From: Variovorax paradoxus
GTDB lineage: Bacteria > Pseudomonadota > Gammaproteobacteria > Burkholderiales > Burkholderiaceae_C
Reading direction: 5' to 3'
Assembly (NCBI RefSeq): GCF_009755665.1
Contig: NZ_CP046622.1
Span: 1,736,001 to 1,800,000 of the forward strand
DNA: 64,000 nt
Each line of letters opens with the position of its first letter. The first letter of the stretch is position 1. The notes under the pieces were generated by a model. It saw only the letters and a program-made list of their open reading frames with translations. It did not search any database and was not told the origin of the DNA. A program made the position numbers and the translations under genes. This document shows, piece after piece, positions 8,069 through 17,725 of this stretch.

Positions 8069-9205
8069 TCAGTCGGCAGACCCGGCGGGCCGCCCGCGCC
8101 ACAGTTTGCGGTAGACCGTGGCGCGGCTGATGCCGAGGGTGCGCGCGGCTTCGGCCACGTTGCCGCGCGCATCGGCCACGGCCTTGCGGATCAGGGCGGT
8201 TTCCACGTCGCGCAGCCTTGGCTGGGCTTCGGGTGCCGAAGCCGCTGAGCGACGCCCACCGCGCCGGGCCTCGACCTGAACGCGCAGGCCCGACCAGAGC
8301 GGCACTTCGAGCACGGCGTCGCCACGCCGGGCGGCGTCGAAGAGCATGTTCAGGGGAAGTGCGAACAGGTCGTTGCAATGCAGCGCATGCTGACCGCGCG
8401 CCAGGGGCTGGTGCAGCATCTGCCGCGCCGCCGCATTGGCGCCCGTGACGTTGCCGCTTCCGTCGATGCACAGGAGGCCTTCGGTGGCCTCGTTGCCGGG
8501 GCAGCCCGGCCAGGAGAGATGCAGGCGCAGCTCGCAAGGCTCGTTCAGCACCAGCGTATTCTCGATGCTGCGCGCCGACAGAACGGCCAGGTGCCGCAGT
8601 TCCGGCCGCTCCACCACCTGAACGCCGGTCAGGTCGAGCATGCCGATGCAGTCTCCCTGTGGACCGAAGAGCGGCGCCCCGGCGCAGCTGTAGATGCTGG
8701 TGTCCTCGAAGAAATGTTCGCCGCGGTGCAGCCACACCGATTCCTGCTCGGTCAGCGCGGTGCTGATGGCGCTGGTGCCGACCGCGCGCTCCGAAAGGTC
8801 GACCCCCACGCGCGCGATGTGGCGGGCGTAACGGGTGGAGGTGTCGGTGCCGTCGGGCAGCGGGCCCACGTCGACCACGATGCCCTTGGCGTCGGTCAGC
8901 ACCGCGAAATAGCGCGTGTCGGCAATGGCGCGGGACACCCGTTCGATCACCGGGCGGGCCGCAGCCAGAAGAGCCCGGTTGCGCTCGGCCACCTCTCGAA
9001 TGGCGGACGGCGCCACTGGGTCGAAGTTCACGCGCTCCTGAGGCTGTCGCCCCGCCTCGATGCAGCGCTGCCACGAGCGGACGATCCACGGCTCGATGCG
9101 CAGGGTGCCCCGCGAGCGGCCGGCCGCGCCGTGGATCAGCTCCCGTCGGGCTTGCGCAATGGCGAGGGAGCGCTCGGGGAGGGACGGAACGGTGGAGGCG
9201 GACAT
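8069..9205 (-). CDS. AcoR-like transcriptional regulator with GAF region and Fis-type HTH, no AAA+ domain
   Basis: A 378-aa regulator. The N-terminus (RSWQRCIEAGRQPQERVNFDPV) matches the AcoR/activator-of-acetoin sensor. Residues about 70–220 form a GAF-like sensor with the AcoR phrases RVGVDLSERAVGTSAIS and FFEDTSIYSCAGAPLFGPQG. A short PAS-like segment follows, then a C-terminal Fis-type helix-turn-helix (ALIRKAVADARGNVAEAARTLGISRATVYRKL). No Walker A or GAFTGA motif is present, so it cannot activate sigma-54 polymerase in the usual way. It is transcribed divergently from the coxSLM operon, about 180 bp apart, and is the obvious candidate to control it in response to a small molecule. Confidence 0.88.
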   Translation of the reverse strand: MSASTVPSLPERSLAIAQARRELIHGAAGRSRGTLRIEPWIVRSWQRCIEAGRQPQERVNFDPVAPSAIREVAERNRALLAAARPVIERVSRAIADTRYFAVLTDAKGIVVDVGPLPDGTDTSTRYARHIARVGVDLSERAVGTSAISTALTEQESVWLHRGEHFFEDTSIYSCAGAPLFGPQGDCIGMLDLTGVQVVERPELRHLAVLSARSIENTLVLNEPCELRLHLSWPGCPGNEATEGLLCIDGSGNVTGANAAARQMLHQPLARGQHALHCNDLFALPLNMLFDAARRGDAVLEVPLWSGLRVQVEARRGGRRSAASAPEAQPRLRDVETALIRKAVADARGNVAEAARTLGISRATVYRKLWRGRPAGSAD

Positions 9206-9285
9206 CGGGTCGATTCGCTCGGATGGGGCGTTTTTTTATGGAGCTTGCCTGGCCGCAAGTTGTTTCATTTTGAGAATTTCGCGCG

Positions 9286-9301
9286 CACTGCGCAAGCGGT
9301 G
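9286..9301. promoter_or_regulatory. Imperfect dyad in the divergent regulator/coxS intergenic region
   Basis: CACTGC and GCGGTG flank GCAA, with one mismatch between arms. It lies between the divergent AcoR-like gene and coxS, where an operator is expected. A TAGGAT sequence at about 9313–9318 could be a −10 element for coxS. I found no GG-N10-GC sigma-54 promoter here. The call rests on position and partial symmetry only. Confidence 0.25.
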
Positions 9302-9386
9302 AGGGTTTTGCCTAGGATAGTGCAGGGGGGCGGCGTCCAAGATGCCATTCGCTGAACCAGCCATCACCTTCAACGGAGACAGCCAA

Positions 9387-9890
<504 letters not shown>

Positions 9891-9903
9891 ACGGAGCGGC
9901 ATC

Positions 9904-12354
9904 ATGGGTGCTTCCGACTTCTCGAACCTGCCCCACATCGGCGAGGCGCTGCGGCGCAAGGAAGACTATCGCTTCCTGACCGGCGCGGGCAACTACACCG
10001 ACGACATCACGCTGGCCAACCAGAGCCATGCGGTCTTCGTGCGCTCGCCGCACGCCCACGCCGTCGTCAAGTCTGTGGACACGGCCGAGGCGCTCAAGAT
10101 GCCCGGCGTGGTTGGCATCTTCACCGGCAAGGACATCGAAGGAAAGATGGGAGGGCTGCCCTGCGGCTGGCTCATCAACAATCCCGACGGCACGCCCATG
10201 AAGGAGCCGATGCACCCGATCCTGGCGATCAACAAGGTGCGCTACGTGGGCGACCATGTGGCCATGGTGGTGGCCGAAACGGTCGAGCAGGCTAAGAACG
10301 CGGCCGAGGCCGTGGTGGTCGACTACGACGTGCTGCCCGCGCTGGTGAGCGTGGCCGACGCGGCCAAGACGGCGAGCGGCGTCACGCTGCACGACGAGGC
10401 GCCCGACAACCGGTGCTACAAGTGGGCGCTGGGCGACAAGGCCGCGGTGGACGCGGTGTTTGCCAATGCCGCGCACGTGACCAAGCTCGACCTGGTCAAC
10501 AACCGGCTGGTGCCCAATCCGATTGAGCCGCGCGTGGCCATCGGCAGCTACAGCCGCGGCACCGACGACTACACGCTGTATGTGTCCAACCAGAACCCGC
10601 ACGTCGAGCGCCTGTTGATGACCGCCTTTGTGCTCGGCCTGCCCGAGCACAAAGTGCGCGTGATTGCGCCCGACGTGGGTGGCGGCTTCGGCTCCAAGAT
10701 CTTTCTGTACGCCGAAGACGTGTGCCTGACCTGGGCCGCCAAGCAGCTCAATCGCAACATCAAGTGGACGGCCGAGCGCTCCGAGTGCTTCTTGTCCGAT
10801 GCGCATGGCCGCGACCATGTGAGCCACGCCGAAATGGCGATGGACAAGGACGGCAAGTTCCTGGCGATGCGCGTGCACACCGATGCCAACCTGGGCGCCT
10901 ACCTGTCGACCTTCTCGACCGCAGTGCCGACCATCCTCTACGCCACGCTCCTCGCGGGCCAGTACACCACGCCGCAGATCTATGTCGAGGTCGATGCGTG
11001 GTTCACCAACACCGCGCCAGTCGATGCCTACCGCGGGGCGGGGCGGCCCGAAGCCACCTACCTGCTGGAGCGCCTCGTGTCGCGCTGCGCCTGGGAAATG
11101 AACCTGGGCCAGGACGAGATCCGCAAGCGCAACTTCATCACCACGTTCCCGTACCAGACGCCGGTGGCGCTGCAATACGACACGGGCGACTTCCACGCCT
11201 GCATGGACAAGGCCAAGGCGCTGGCCGAAGTCGAAGGCTATGCGCAGCGCAAATCGGCGAGCGAAGCCCAGGGCAAGCTGCGCGGCATCGGCTATTCGAG
11301 CTACATCGAGGCCTGCGGCATCGCGCCTTCGAACATCGCGGGTGCGCTGGGCGCGCGGGCCGGTTTGTTCGAATGCGGTGAAATCCGCGTGCACCCGACC
11401 GGCAGCGTGACGGTGTTCACCGGCTCGCACAGCCATGGGCAGGGGCACGAAACCACCTTTGCGCAGGTGGTCGCGGCGCGGCTGGGCATTCCGGTCGACA
11501 ACGTCGACGTGGTGCACGGCGACACCGGCCGCGTGCCTTTCGGCATGGGCACTTATGGCTCGCGCTCGATCTCCGTGGGCGGTGCGGCCATCATGAAGGC
11601 GCTCGACAAGATCGAGACCAAGGCCAAGAAGATTGCTGCGCACCTGATGGAAGCGAGCGATGCCGACATCGAGTTTGCGAACGGCGAGTTCACGGTCAAG
11701 GGCACCGACAAGAAGATTCCGTTCGGCCAGGTGGCGCTCACGGCCTACGTGCCGCACAACTACCCGCTCGACAAGCTCGAGCCCGGGCTGAACGAAACCG
11801 CCTTCTACGACCCGACCAACTTCACCTTCCCGGGCGGCACCTACATCTGCGAGGTCGAGGTGGACAAGCAGACCGGCGAGGTGCGCGTCGACCGCTTCAC
11901 CGCCGTGGACGACTTCGGCACCATCATCAACCCGATGATCGTCGAGGGCCAGGTGCACGGCGGGCTGGTGCAGGGCATCGGCCAGGCGCTGCTCGAAAAC
12001 TGCGTGTACGACAACGAGACCGGCCAGCTGCTCACCGGCAGCTTCATGGACTACGCCATGCCGAGAGCCGGCGACTTTCCGCAGTTCAAGCTCGACACCG
12101 TGTGCACGCCATGCACGCACAACCCGCTCGGCACCAAGGGCTGCGGAGAGGCAGGCGCCATCGGCTCGCCGCCAGCGGTGATCAACGCCGTGCTCGACGC
12201 GCTGGCGCCGCTCGGCGTCAAGGACTTCGACATGCCCGCCTCGGCCAGCCGAGTGTGGGAGGCGATGCAAAAGGGCAGCGGAAGCGCGGCGGCGGATGCG
12301 CAGCCGCAGGAGCCCGCGCTCTCCGCAAGCACCCAAGGCCGCCCGGCTCCCTGA
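9904..12354 (+). CDS. coxL: Molybdopterin-binding large subunit of a form II CoxL-like molybdenum hydroxylase
   Basis: An 816-aa catalytic subunit that binds the Mo-molybdopterin cytosine dinucleotide cofactor. The active-site loop at residues 375–381 is AYRGAGR, which defines form II (CoxL-like) proteins. True CO dehydrogenase (form I) has AYXCSFR with the Cu-binding Cys. The catalytic base is Glu749 in [18 protein letters not shown] and [10 protein letters not shown] are Mo-cofactor contacts. The start at 9904 follows coxS by 13 bases. Many relatives hydroxylate aromatic N-heterocycles or aldehydes. The actual substrate is unknown, and CO oxidation is not supported by the sequence. Confidence 0.93.
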   Translation: MGASDFSNLPHIGEALRRKEDYRFLTGAGNYTDDITLANQSHAVFVRSPHAHAVVKSVDTAEALKMPGVVGIFTGKDIEGKMGGLPCGWLINNPDGTPMKEPMHPILAINKVRYVGDHVAMVVAETVEQAKNAAEAVVVDYDVLPALVSVADAAKTASGVTLHDEAPDNRCYKWALGDKAAVDAVFANAAHVTKLDLVNNRLVPNPIEPRVAIGSYSRGTDDYTLYVSNQNPHVERLLMTAFVLGLPEHKVRVIAPDVGGGFGSKIFLYAEDVCLTWAAKQLNRNIKWTAERSECFLSDAHGRDHVSHAEMAMDKDGKFLAMRVHTDANLGAYLSTFSTAVPTILYATLLAGQYTTPQIYVEVDAWFTNTAPVDAYRGAGRPEATYLLERLVSRCAWEMNLGQDEIRKRNFITTFPYQTPVALQYDTGDFHACMDKAKALAEVEGYAQRKSASEAQGKLRGIGYSSYIEACGIAPSNIAGALGARAGLFECGEIRVHPTGSVTVFTGSHSHGQGHETTFAQVVAARLGIPVDNVDVVHGDTGRVPFGMGTYGSRSISVGGAAIMKALDKIETKAKKIAAHLMEASDADIEFANGEFTVKGTDKKIPFGQVALTAYVPHNYPLDKLEPGLNETAFYDPTNFTFPGGTYICEVEVDKQTGEVRVDRFTAVDDFGTIINPMIVEGQVHGGLVQGIGQALLENCVYDNETGQLLTGSFMDYAMPRAGDFPQFKLDTVCTPCTHNPLGTKGCGEAGAIGSPPAVINAVLDALAPLGVKDFDMPASASRVWEAMQKGSGSAAADAQPQEPALSASTQGRPAP

Positions 12355-12376
12355 ACATAAAAGAAGGAATCACACC

Positions 12377-13168
12377 ATGTACGCCTTCACACTCGAACGG
12401 CCCTCCACCGTCGCCGATGCGGCCAAGCTGGTGACCGCCGGCGCCAAGCCGCTGGCCGGCGGGCAAACGCTGCTTGCTTCCATGAAGCTCAGGCTCTCCG
12501 CGCCCGAGCGGCTGGTAGACCTTGGCGGCGTCAAGGAACTCACCGGCATCAAGAAAGACGGCAGCGCGATCACCATCGGTGCCATGTCGCGCCACCTGGA
12601 CGTGGCCAACAACCCCGACGTGAAAGCCGCGTTCCCCGCGCTCGCCGACCTGGCCTCGCGCATCGGCGACCGGCAGGTGCGCGCGATGGGCACCATCGGC
12701 GGGTCGGTGGCCAACAACGATCCGGCGGCGTGCTATCCCAGTGCGGTGCTCGGCTCGGGCGCAACGGTCATCACCACGAAGCGCGAGATCGCGGCGGACG
12801 ACTTCTTCCTGGGGCTTTTCACCACGGCGCTGGAAGAGGACGAGCTGATCACTTCCATCCGCTTTCCGGTTCCCAAGCGCGCCGTGTACGAAAAGCTGCG
12901 CCAGAAGGCGTCGCACTTTCCGCTGGTCGGCGTGTTCCTGGCGCAATACGACAGCGGCGTGCGGGTGGCCATTACCGGCGCGGGCAACGGCGTGTTCCGC
13001 CACGCGGGGCTCGAAGATGCGCTCAACAAGAGCTTTACCGCCGCGGCCGCCGCAGCCGTGAAGATCGATGCGAGCGAGCTCAACGGCGACCTGCATGCTT
13101 CTGCGGCCTACCGCGCCAACCTGATCAGCGTGCTCACGCAGCGCGCCGTGACCAAGGCGCTGGGCTGA
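12377..13168 (+). CDS. coxM: FAD-binding medium subunit of the molybdenum hydroxylase (CoxM-like)
   Basis: A 263-aa flavoprotein subunit that passes electrons from the Fe-S clusters to the acceptor. The FAD pyrophosphate-binding motifs are seen as LAGGQTLLASM near residue 34 and TIGGSVANNDPAACYP near residue 110. The C-terminal CO_deh_flav_C domain follows. The order S-L-M differs from the classical coxM-S-L order. It begins 22 bases after coxL and is followed by a stable hairpin before the MoxR gene. Length is slightly under the typical 270–290 aa of CoxM. Confidence 0.92.
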   Translation: MYAFTLERPSTVADAAKLVTAGAKPLAGGQTLLASMKLRLSAPERLVDLGGVKELTGIKKDGSAITIGAMSRHLDVANNPDVKAAFPALADLASRIGDRQVRAMGTIGGSVANNDPAACYPSAVLGSGATVITTKREIAADDFFLGLFTTALEEDELITSIRFPVPKRAVYEKLRQKASHFPLVGVFLAQYDSGVRVAITGAGNGVFRHAGLEDALNKSFTAAAAAAVKIDASELNGDLHASAAYRANLISVLTQRAVTKALG

Positions 13169-13186
13169 AGCAGCGGGGCGAGAACC

Positions 13187-13215
13187 GGAAGGCGCGACGA
13201 CATCTCGCGTCTTCC
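13187..13215 (+). other. Stem-loop between coxM and the MoxR ATPase gene
   Basis: GGAAGGCGCGA (13187–13197) pairs with TCGCGTCTTCC (13205–13215) through 11 pairs, one of them G·U, around a 7-base loop. No T-run follows, so it is a poor intrinsic terminator. It may act as an mRNA stabiliser or processing site that sets more enzyme subunits than maturation factors. Confidence 0.45.
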
Positions 13216-13228
13216 GCTACGCTTTGCC

Positions 13229-14131
13229 ATGATCTTCCCGACCATCGATTCTCTTTCGGACGGCTTGATGAAGGCCGGCTACTTTGCCGACCGCCGCCTG
13301 GCGACGGCCGTGTTCCTTGCGCTCAAGCTGCAGCGCCCGCTGCTGCTCGAAGGCGAGCCCGGAGTGGGCAAGACCGAGCTTGCGAAGGCACTGTCGACCG
13401 CGCTTGGCCGCGAGCTGCTGCGCCTTCAGTGCTACGACGGGCTGGAGCAGCGCGAGGCACTTTATGAATGGAACTATGCCGCGCAACTGCTGCACATGCG
13501 CGCGGCCGAAGCCACGGGCGCGGCGCGCGACGTGGAAGCCGAGGTGTACCAGCCGCACTACCTGATCCGGCGCCCGCTGCTGCAGGCGCTGCAAACTCCG
13601 GCCCCCGGCGCGGTGCTGCTGATCGACGAGGTCGACCGCGCCGACGAACCGTTCGAGGCCTTCCTGCTCGAATACCTTGGCGAATACCAGGTCAGCATTC
13701 CCGAGCTGGGCACGGTGCGCGCGGTGGTGCCGCCGGTCACTATCCTTACCAGCAACCGCACGCGCGAACTCAACGATGCGGTCAAGCGGCGGTGCCTCTA
13801 TCACTGGCTCGACTACCCCGAGCGCGAACGCGAACTGGCCATTGTGCGGGCCCAGGTGCCGCAGGCCGGCGAGAGGCTTTCGGCCCAGGTGGCGGCCTTT
13901 GTCGCGCGGTTGCGCGATGCACCGTTCGTCAACGCGTTCCAACGCGCGCCCGGCATCGCCGAAAGCGTCGAGTGGGCCCGGGCGCTGATTGCGCTCGATA
14001 CGGTCGAGCTCGATCCTGAAGTGGTGGTCGACACCGCGGGCATCCTGTTCAAGCAGCGCGACGACGTGGCCGCGCTCACGCGCGAACTGGCGTCCGACCT
14101 GCTGAAACCCGAAGAGCCGGTTGCGCCCTGA
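13229..14131 (+). CDS. coxD: MoxR-family AAA+ ATPase (CoxD-like)
   Basis: A 300-aa cytoplasmic AAA+ chaperone-type ATPase. Walker A is GEPGVGKT at residues 42–49, and Walker B is VLLIDEVDRAD near residue 130. Sensor 1 is ILTSNRTREL, and an Arg finger region lies near VKRRCLYHWLDYP. In the CO dehydrogenase system CoxD helps insert sulfur and copper into the active site. In form II systems it is thought to mature the Mo-cofactor site with its VWA partner. The neighbouring VWA gene starts 25 bases after its stop, as is usual for MoxR–VWA pairs. Confidence 0.9.
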   Translation: MIFPTIDSLSDGLMKAGYFADRRLATAVFLALKLQRPLLLEGEPGVGKTELAKALSTALGRELLRLQCYDGLEQREALYEWNYAAQLLHMRAAEATGAARDVEAEVYQPHYLIRRPLLQALQTPAPGAVLLIDEVDRADEPFEAFLLEYLGEYQVSIPELGTVRAVVPPVTILTSNRTRELNDAVKRRCLYHWLDYPERERELAIVRAQVPQAGERLSAQVAAFVARLRDAPFVNAFQRAPGIAESVEWARALIALDTVELDPEVVVDTAGILFKQRDDVAALTRELASDLLKPEEPVAP

Positions 14132-14156
14132 GCGCGGCTTGCCAAGGCTGCCCGCA

Positions 14157-15371
14157 ATGACAGGTATCCAGCAACTCGGCGATGTACGCAGCGGCAAGCT
14201 CGCCGGCAACATCACCGCCTTTGGCCGCGCGCTGCGCCGTGCCGGTGTGCGCACCGATGCCATGCGAATCTCACTTGCTGCCGAAGCGGCCACGCTGGTC
14301 GGCGTCGAAAGCCGGCTCGACCTGAGCGCGGCCATGGAAGCCGTGATGGTGAGCCGCGAGCAGGACCGCATGGTGTTTCGCGAACTGTTCGATGCGTGGT
14401 TTCGCGACCCCGAACTCGCCAACAAGCTGCTCGCGCAAATGCTGCCGAGCGCCGAAGGCAAAGCCGAGCCCTCGAAGCGCCGCCCGCGCGTTCGCGAAGC
14501 GCTCACTGCGCCGCGCGACCCAGCCAAGCCCGCCGTGGCTGCCAAGCCCGACAAGGAGGTCGAGTTCGATGCTGCCATGACGTCTAGCGACCGCCGGCGG
14601 CTCCAGCATGCGGACTTCAATGCGCTCGGCGCTTCGGAATACCGGCTGGTCGAACGCCTTGCGCGCGATATCTCGTTGCCCATTCCTTCGCTGCCTTCCC
14701 GCCGGCTGCGCGCTGCCAACGATGCGGGCTCGCAGCATGCGCGCATGCATTGGCCTGGCGTGCTGCACGAGGCGGCGCGCACGGGCGGTGAAATTCTTCG
14801 CCTGCCGAAGCTGAGCCGGCGCGAGCAGCCGCTGCCGCTCCTGGTGCTGGTCGATGTGTCCGGCTCGATGGAGCGCTATGCGCGCCTGCTGCTCGCGTTT
14901 CTGCATGCAGCCACCCGCCGCGCCGGGCGGCGCGATGTATTCGCATTCGGCACCCGCCTGACCGACCTGACCCCTGCTTTCCGGCTGGCCGATACCGACG
15001 CCATGTTGGGCGCGGCCAGCCTCGCGATCGACGATTTCGCGGGCGGCACCCGGCTGGGGAGCTCGCTGGCCGAGCTGCGCCGTGCGCATGCGCGCCGGCT
15101 CACGGGGCGCCGTACGCTGGTGCTGGTGATCAGTGACGGGCTCGATACCGGCGAGCCCGCGCTGCTGGAAAGCGAGTTGCTCTGGCTCAAGCGCCATTCG
15201 CGCCGGCTGCTGTGGCTCAACCCGCTGCTGCGCTTCGAGGGCTACGCCCCTTTGGCGCGTGGGGCCGGCGTGCTGCACCGGCATGCAGACGCGATGCTGG
15301 CAGTCCACAATCTCGGTGCCCTCGAACAGTTGGCCGCGAGCATTGCCGCACTGATGCGATCCGGCCGCTAG
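14157..15371 (+). CDS. coxE: VWA domain protein of the CoxE family
   Basis: A 404-aa protein with a C-terminal von Willebrand factor A domain. The MIDAS motif Asp233-Val-Ser235-Gly-Ser237 is intact (LVDVSGSMERY), with further metal-site residues in GGTRLGSS and ISDGLDTGEP. The N-terminal half is helical and contains an Ala/Pro/Lys-rich linker at about residues 100–140. The ATG at 14157 is 25 bases after coxD. An upstream in-frame start would overlap coxD and was not used. It probably docks the MoxR ATPase to the apo-hydroxylase during maturation, as known for CoxE/CoxD. Confidence 0.9.
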   Translation: MTGIQQLGDVRSGKLAGNITAFGRALRRAGVRTDAMRISLAAEAATLVGVESRLDLSAAMEAVMVSREQDRMVFRELFDAWFRDPELANKLLAQMLPSAEGKAEPSKRRPRVREALTAPRDPAKPAVAAKPDKEVEFDAAMTSSDRRRLQHADFNALGASEYRLVERLARDISLPIPSLPSRRLRAANDAGSQHARMHWPGVLHEAARTGGEILRLPKLSRREQPLPLLVLVDVSGSMERYARLLLAFLHAATRRAGRRDVFAFGTRLTDLTPAFRLADTDAMLGAASLAIDDFAGGTRLGSSLAELRRAHARRLTGRRTLVLVISDGLDTGEPALLESELLWLKRHSRRLLWLNPLLRFEGYAPLARGAGVLHRHADAMLAVHNLGALEQLAASIAALMRSGR

Positions 15372-15402
15372 GCCCCTACAGGAAACAAGAAGGAAATCCA
15401 CC

Positions 15403-16011
15403 ATGGAAATGCTCGGCAACCGCCGCCTCGGAATCACGCAGCAACAGGCGTGGGAAGCGCTGAACGACCCCGAGACGCTCAAGAAGTGCATTCCCGGCTG
15501 CGACAAGTTCGAGCTCACGGGCGACAACCAGTACAGCGTGGCGCTGGCCGTCAAGATCGGCCCGGTGTCCGCCAAGTTCAACGGCAAGGTGATGCTGTCC
15601 GACATCGTGGCGCCCGACGGCTACAAGCTCACCTTCGAAGGGCAGGGCGGTGTTGCGGGCTTCGCCAAGGGATCGTCCAGCGTGACGCTCAGGCCGCTGG
15701 ACGGCGCCGCGGCCGAGTCGGCGCCGGCCGGCTGCGAACTCGATTACACCGTGCAGGCGCAGGTCGGCGGCAAGATCGCCCAGCTTGGACAGCGCCTGAT
15801 CGACGGCGCGGCCAAGTCGACTGCGGACGACTTTTTCAAGCGCTTCGAGGCCGAGATGCAGAGCCGCTACGGACCGCCGCCAACGGCCGCCGAAGAAACA
15901 GCGGAGGCACCCGCGGAGAAAGCAGGCGTCATGTCGGGTCTCATGAAAAAAATTGGTCTCGGCAAGAAGGACGACAAGGACGCGTCCGCCGCACCGGGGA
16001 ACGAAAGCTGA
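15403..16011 (+). CDS. coxG: CoxG-like SRPBCC-fold protein
   Basis: A 202-aa START/SRPBCC-fold protein. The N-terminus MEMLGNRRLGITQQQAWEALNDPETLKKCIPGCDKFE is diagnostic of the CoxG family, and the fold's last helix ends near IDGAAKSTADDFFKRFE. The remaining 45 residues are a charged, Ala/Glu/Lys-rich tail with a short amphipathic GLMKKIGLGKK. CoxG proteins couple the hydroxylase to the membrane or to quinone, and the tail may serve as the membrane contact. It sits between the VWA and XdhC genes in the same operon. Confidence 0.9.
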   Translation: MEMLGNRRLGITQQQAWEALNDPETLKKCIPGCDKFELTGDNQYSVALAVKIGPVSAKFNGKVMLSDIVAPDGYKLTFEGQGGVAGFAKGSSSVTLRPLDGAAAESAPAGCELDYTVQAQVGGKIAQLGQRLIDGAAKSTADDFFKRFEAEMQSRYGPPPTAAEETAEAPAEKAGVMSGLMKKIGLGKKDDKDASAAPGNES

Positions 16012-16025
16012 GGACTGGCGACGCC

Positions 16026-17057
16026 ATGGAAAATCTCGATGTGATGGTGCTGCGCACGCTGCGCGACTGGCGTCAGGCCGGCAAGCGCGCGCTGCTGACC
16101 ACGGTGGTGCGCACCTGGGGCTCGTCGCCGCGGCCGGTGGGCTCGATCATGGCGCTGGCGGACGACGGCGCGGTGGTGGGCTCGGTCTCGGGCGGCTGTA
16201 TCGAGGATGACCTGATCGCCCGCTACAGCCACGCCCACGCGAAGAACGATCAGGGCGAAGAAGTGCCGCCAGGCGCACCGCCCAGGCTCGTGAAGTACGG
16301 CATCACGGCCGACGAGGCGCATCGTTTTGGCCTGCCCTGCGGCGGCACGCTGGAACTGCTGCTCGAGTACGACCCCGATGCCGCCTTGCTCGCCGACTTG
16401 GTGGCCGAGCTCGAGCAGGGCAAGCTGATGCAGCGCACCGTCACGCTCGCCAACGGTGCCGTGCGGCTGAACGAAGCCAAGGCGCCGGACGAACTCAAGG
16501 TGAACGACACCGAGCTCACCACCACCTTTGGCCCCGAATACCGCATGCTGCTCATCGGCGCGGGGCAGTTGGCTGAATACCTTGCCACGATGGCCAAGTT
16601 CAGCGGCTTTGCCGTGACGCTGTGCGACCCGCGCGCGGAATACCGCACTGCGTGGTCGCTGCCCGGCGTGGAGATCACCACCGAGATGCCCGACGATGCG
16701 GTGCTGGCCTTCAGGCCCGACCGGCGCAGCTGCGTGGTCGCGCTCACGCACGACCCGAAGCTCGACGACCTGGCGCTGCTCGAAGCTCTGCAGAGCGAGG
16801 CGTTCTATGTGGGCGCCATCGGCTCGCGCCGCAATGCCGATGCGCGGCGCGACCGCATGATCGAGCACTTCGACCAGACGGCCGAATCGCTCGCGCGGCT
16901 GCGCGGCCCCATCGGCATCTACATTGGCAGCAAGACGCCGCCGGAAATCGCCGTCAGCGTGATGGCGGAAATTCTTGCGGTGAAGAACGGCGTGACGCTG
17001 CCGCGCGAAATGGAAGTGGCGCGCGCCAAGGGCCTGCAGCAGCTCGCGATGAGCTGA
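16026..17057 (+). CDS. XdhC family Mo-cofactor sulfuration/insertion factor (CoxI-like)
   Basis: A 343-aa protein with the XdhC/CoxI N-terminal domain (MVLRTLRDWRQAGKRALLTTVVRTWGSSPRPVGS; SGGCIEDD with a conserved Cys). The C-terminal Rossmann-like XdhC_C domain contains LLIGAGQLAEYLA and YVGAIGSRRNADARR. XdhC proteins bind molybdenum cofactor, protect its sulfurated form and hand it to xanthine-dehydrogenase-family apoenzymes. It is the last gene of the hydroxylase operon and converges on the antiporter operon 27 bases later. No MobA-type cytidylyltransferase gene is present in this cluster, so that function must be encoded elsewhere. Confidence 0.9.
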   Translation: MENLDVMVLRTLRDWRQAGKRALLTTVVRTWGSSPRPVGSIMALADDGAVVGSVSGGCIEDDLIARYSHAHAKNDQGEEVPPGAPPRLVKYGITADEAHRFGLPCGGTLELLLEYDPDAALLADLVAELEQGKLMQRTVTLANGAVRLNEAKAPDELKVNDTELTTTFGPEYRMLLIGAGQLAEYLATMAKFSGFAVTLCDPRAEYRTAWSLPGVEITTEMPDDAVLAFRPDRRSCVVALTHDPKLDDLALLEALQSEAFYVGAIGSRRNADARRDRMIEHFDQTAESLARLRGPIGIYIGSKTPPEIAVSVMAEILAVKNGVTLPREMEVARAKGLQQLAMS

Positions 17058-17084
17058 GGCTCTGGCGAGCTTTCTCTCTTCAGT

Positions 17085-17450
17085 TCAGTTCAGCGGGCCC
17101 GTCTTTGCCGCGGGCGGCACGTCGCCGCCCTTTTGCCGCTCGCGAAAGAGCGCGGCGCGCATCAGGAAGATGGTGGTGATGGGAGCCGTGAGCGCAATGA
17201 AGAGAACGATCAGCACGGCATGCAGGAACAGGCTGTAGCCCTGCACCGAGAAATACACGATGGTGGCGATGGTCATGCACCACACGCCCACCGTGGCGCC
17301 GAGCGTCGGCGCATGAATGCGGCGGAAGAAGGTGGGCAGGCGCACGAGGCCGAAGGAGCCGATGGCGGCGAAGGCTGCGCCGAGCACCGCGAACACGGCG
17401 GTGACGATTTCCGCCCACAGCGGCAGCGGCCCCACGATGAAATCAGTCAT
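17085..17450 (-). CDS. mrpG: Mrp-type cation/proton antiporter subunit G
   Basis: A 121-aa membrane subunit with three predicted helices (AEIVTAVFAVLGAAFAAIGSFGLVRLP; GATVGVWCMTIATIVYF; LHAVLIVLFIALTAPITTIFLMRAAL). RLPTFFRRIHAPTLGATVG is the MnhG/PhaG signature. It is the last gene of the operon, and its ATG overlaps the subunit F stop. The C-terminus is a short hydrophilic tail. Mrp complexes exchange Na+ or K+ for protons and need all subunits. The preferred cation cannot be told from this subunit. Confidence 0.9.
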   Translation of the reverse strand: MTDFIVGPLPLWAEIVTAVFAVLGAAFAAIGSFGLVRLPTFFRRIHAPTLGATVGVWCMTIATIVYFSVQGYSLFLHAVLIVLFIALTAPITTIFLMRAALFRERQKGGDVPPAAKTGPLN

Positions 17451-17725
17451 TCGATGACCTCCCCGCGCAATAGAAACTTGGCCATGGCCGTCGACCCCAC
17501 AAAGCCGAACAGCGCCGTGAGCATGGCCGCTTCGAAATACACGTTGCTCGCATAGACGATGCCGAGCACCAGCATCATCAGCATGCCGTTGATGTAGAGG
17601 CAGTCCAGCGCCATCACGCGGTCTTGCGCGGTCGGCCCGGCCAGAAGGCGGGTAAGCGCGCAGAGCATGGCCACGGCCAACAGCAGGAGCGCGAGCTTCA
17701 GGGCCCAGAAGAGTACAGGCGTCAT
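17447..17725 (-). CDS. mrpF: Mrp-type cation/proton antiporter subunit F
   Basis: A 92-aa, three-helix membrane protein of the MnhF/PhaF family. It has the conserved block GPTAQDRVMALDCLYINGMLMMLVLGI and ends near FLLRGEVIE. The start codon overlaps the end of subunit E and its stop overlaps the start of subunit G, showing tight coupling. In solved Mrp complexes, subunit F lies at the interface with A and G. A much longer open frame extends upstream but reads out of frame through subunits E and D, so it is not used. Confidence 0.9.
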   Translation of the reverse strand: MTPVLFWALKLALLLLAVAMLCALTRLLAGPTAQDRVMALDCLYINGMLMMLVLGIVYASNVYFEAAMLTALFGFVGSTAMAKFLLRGEVIE

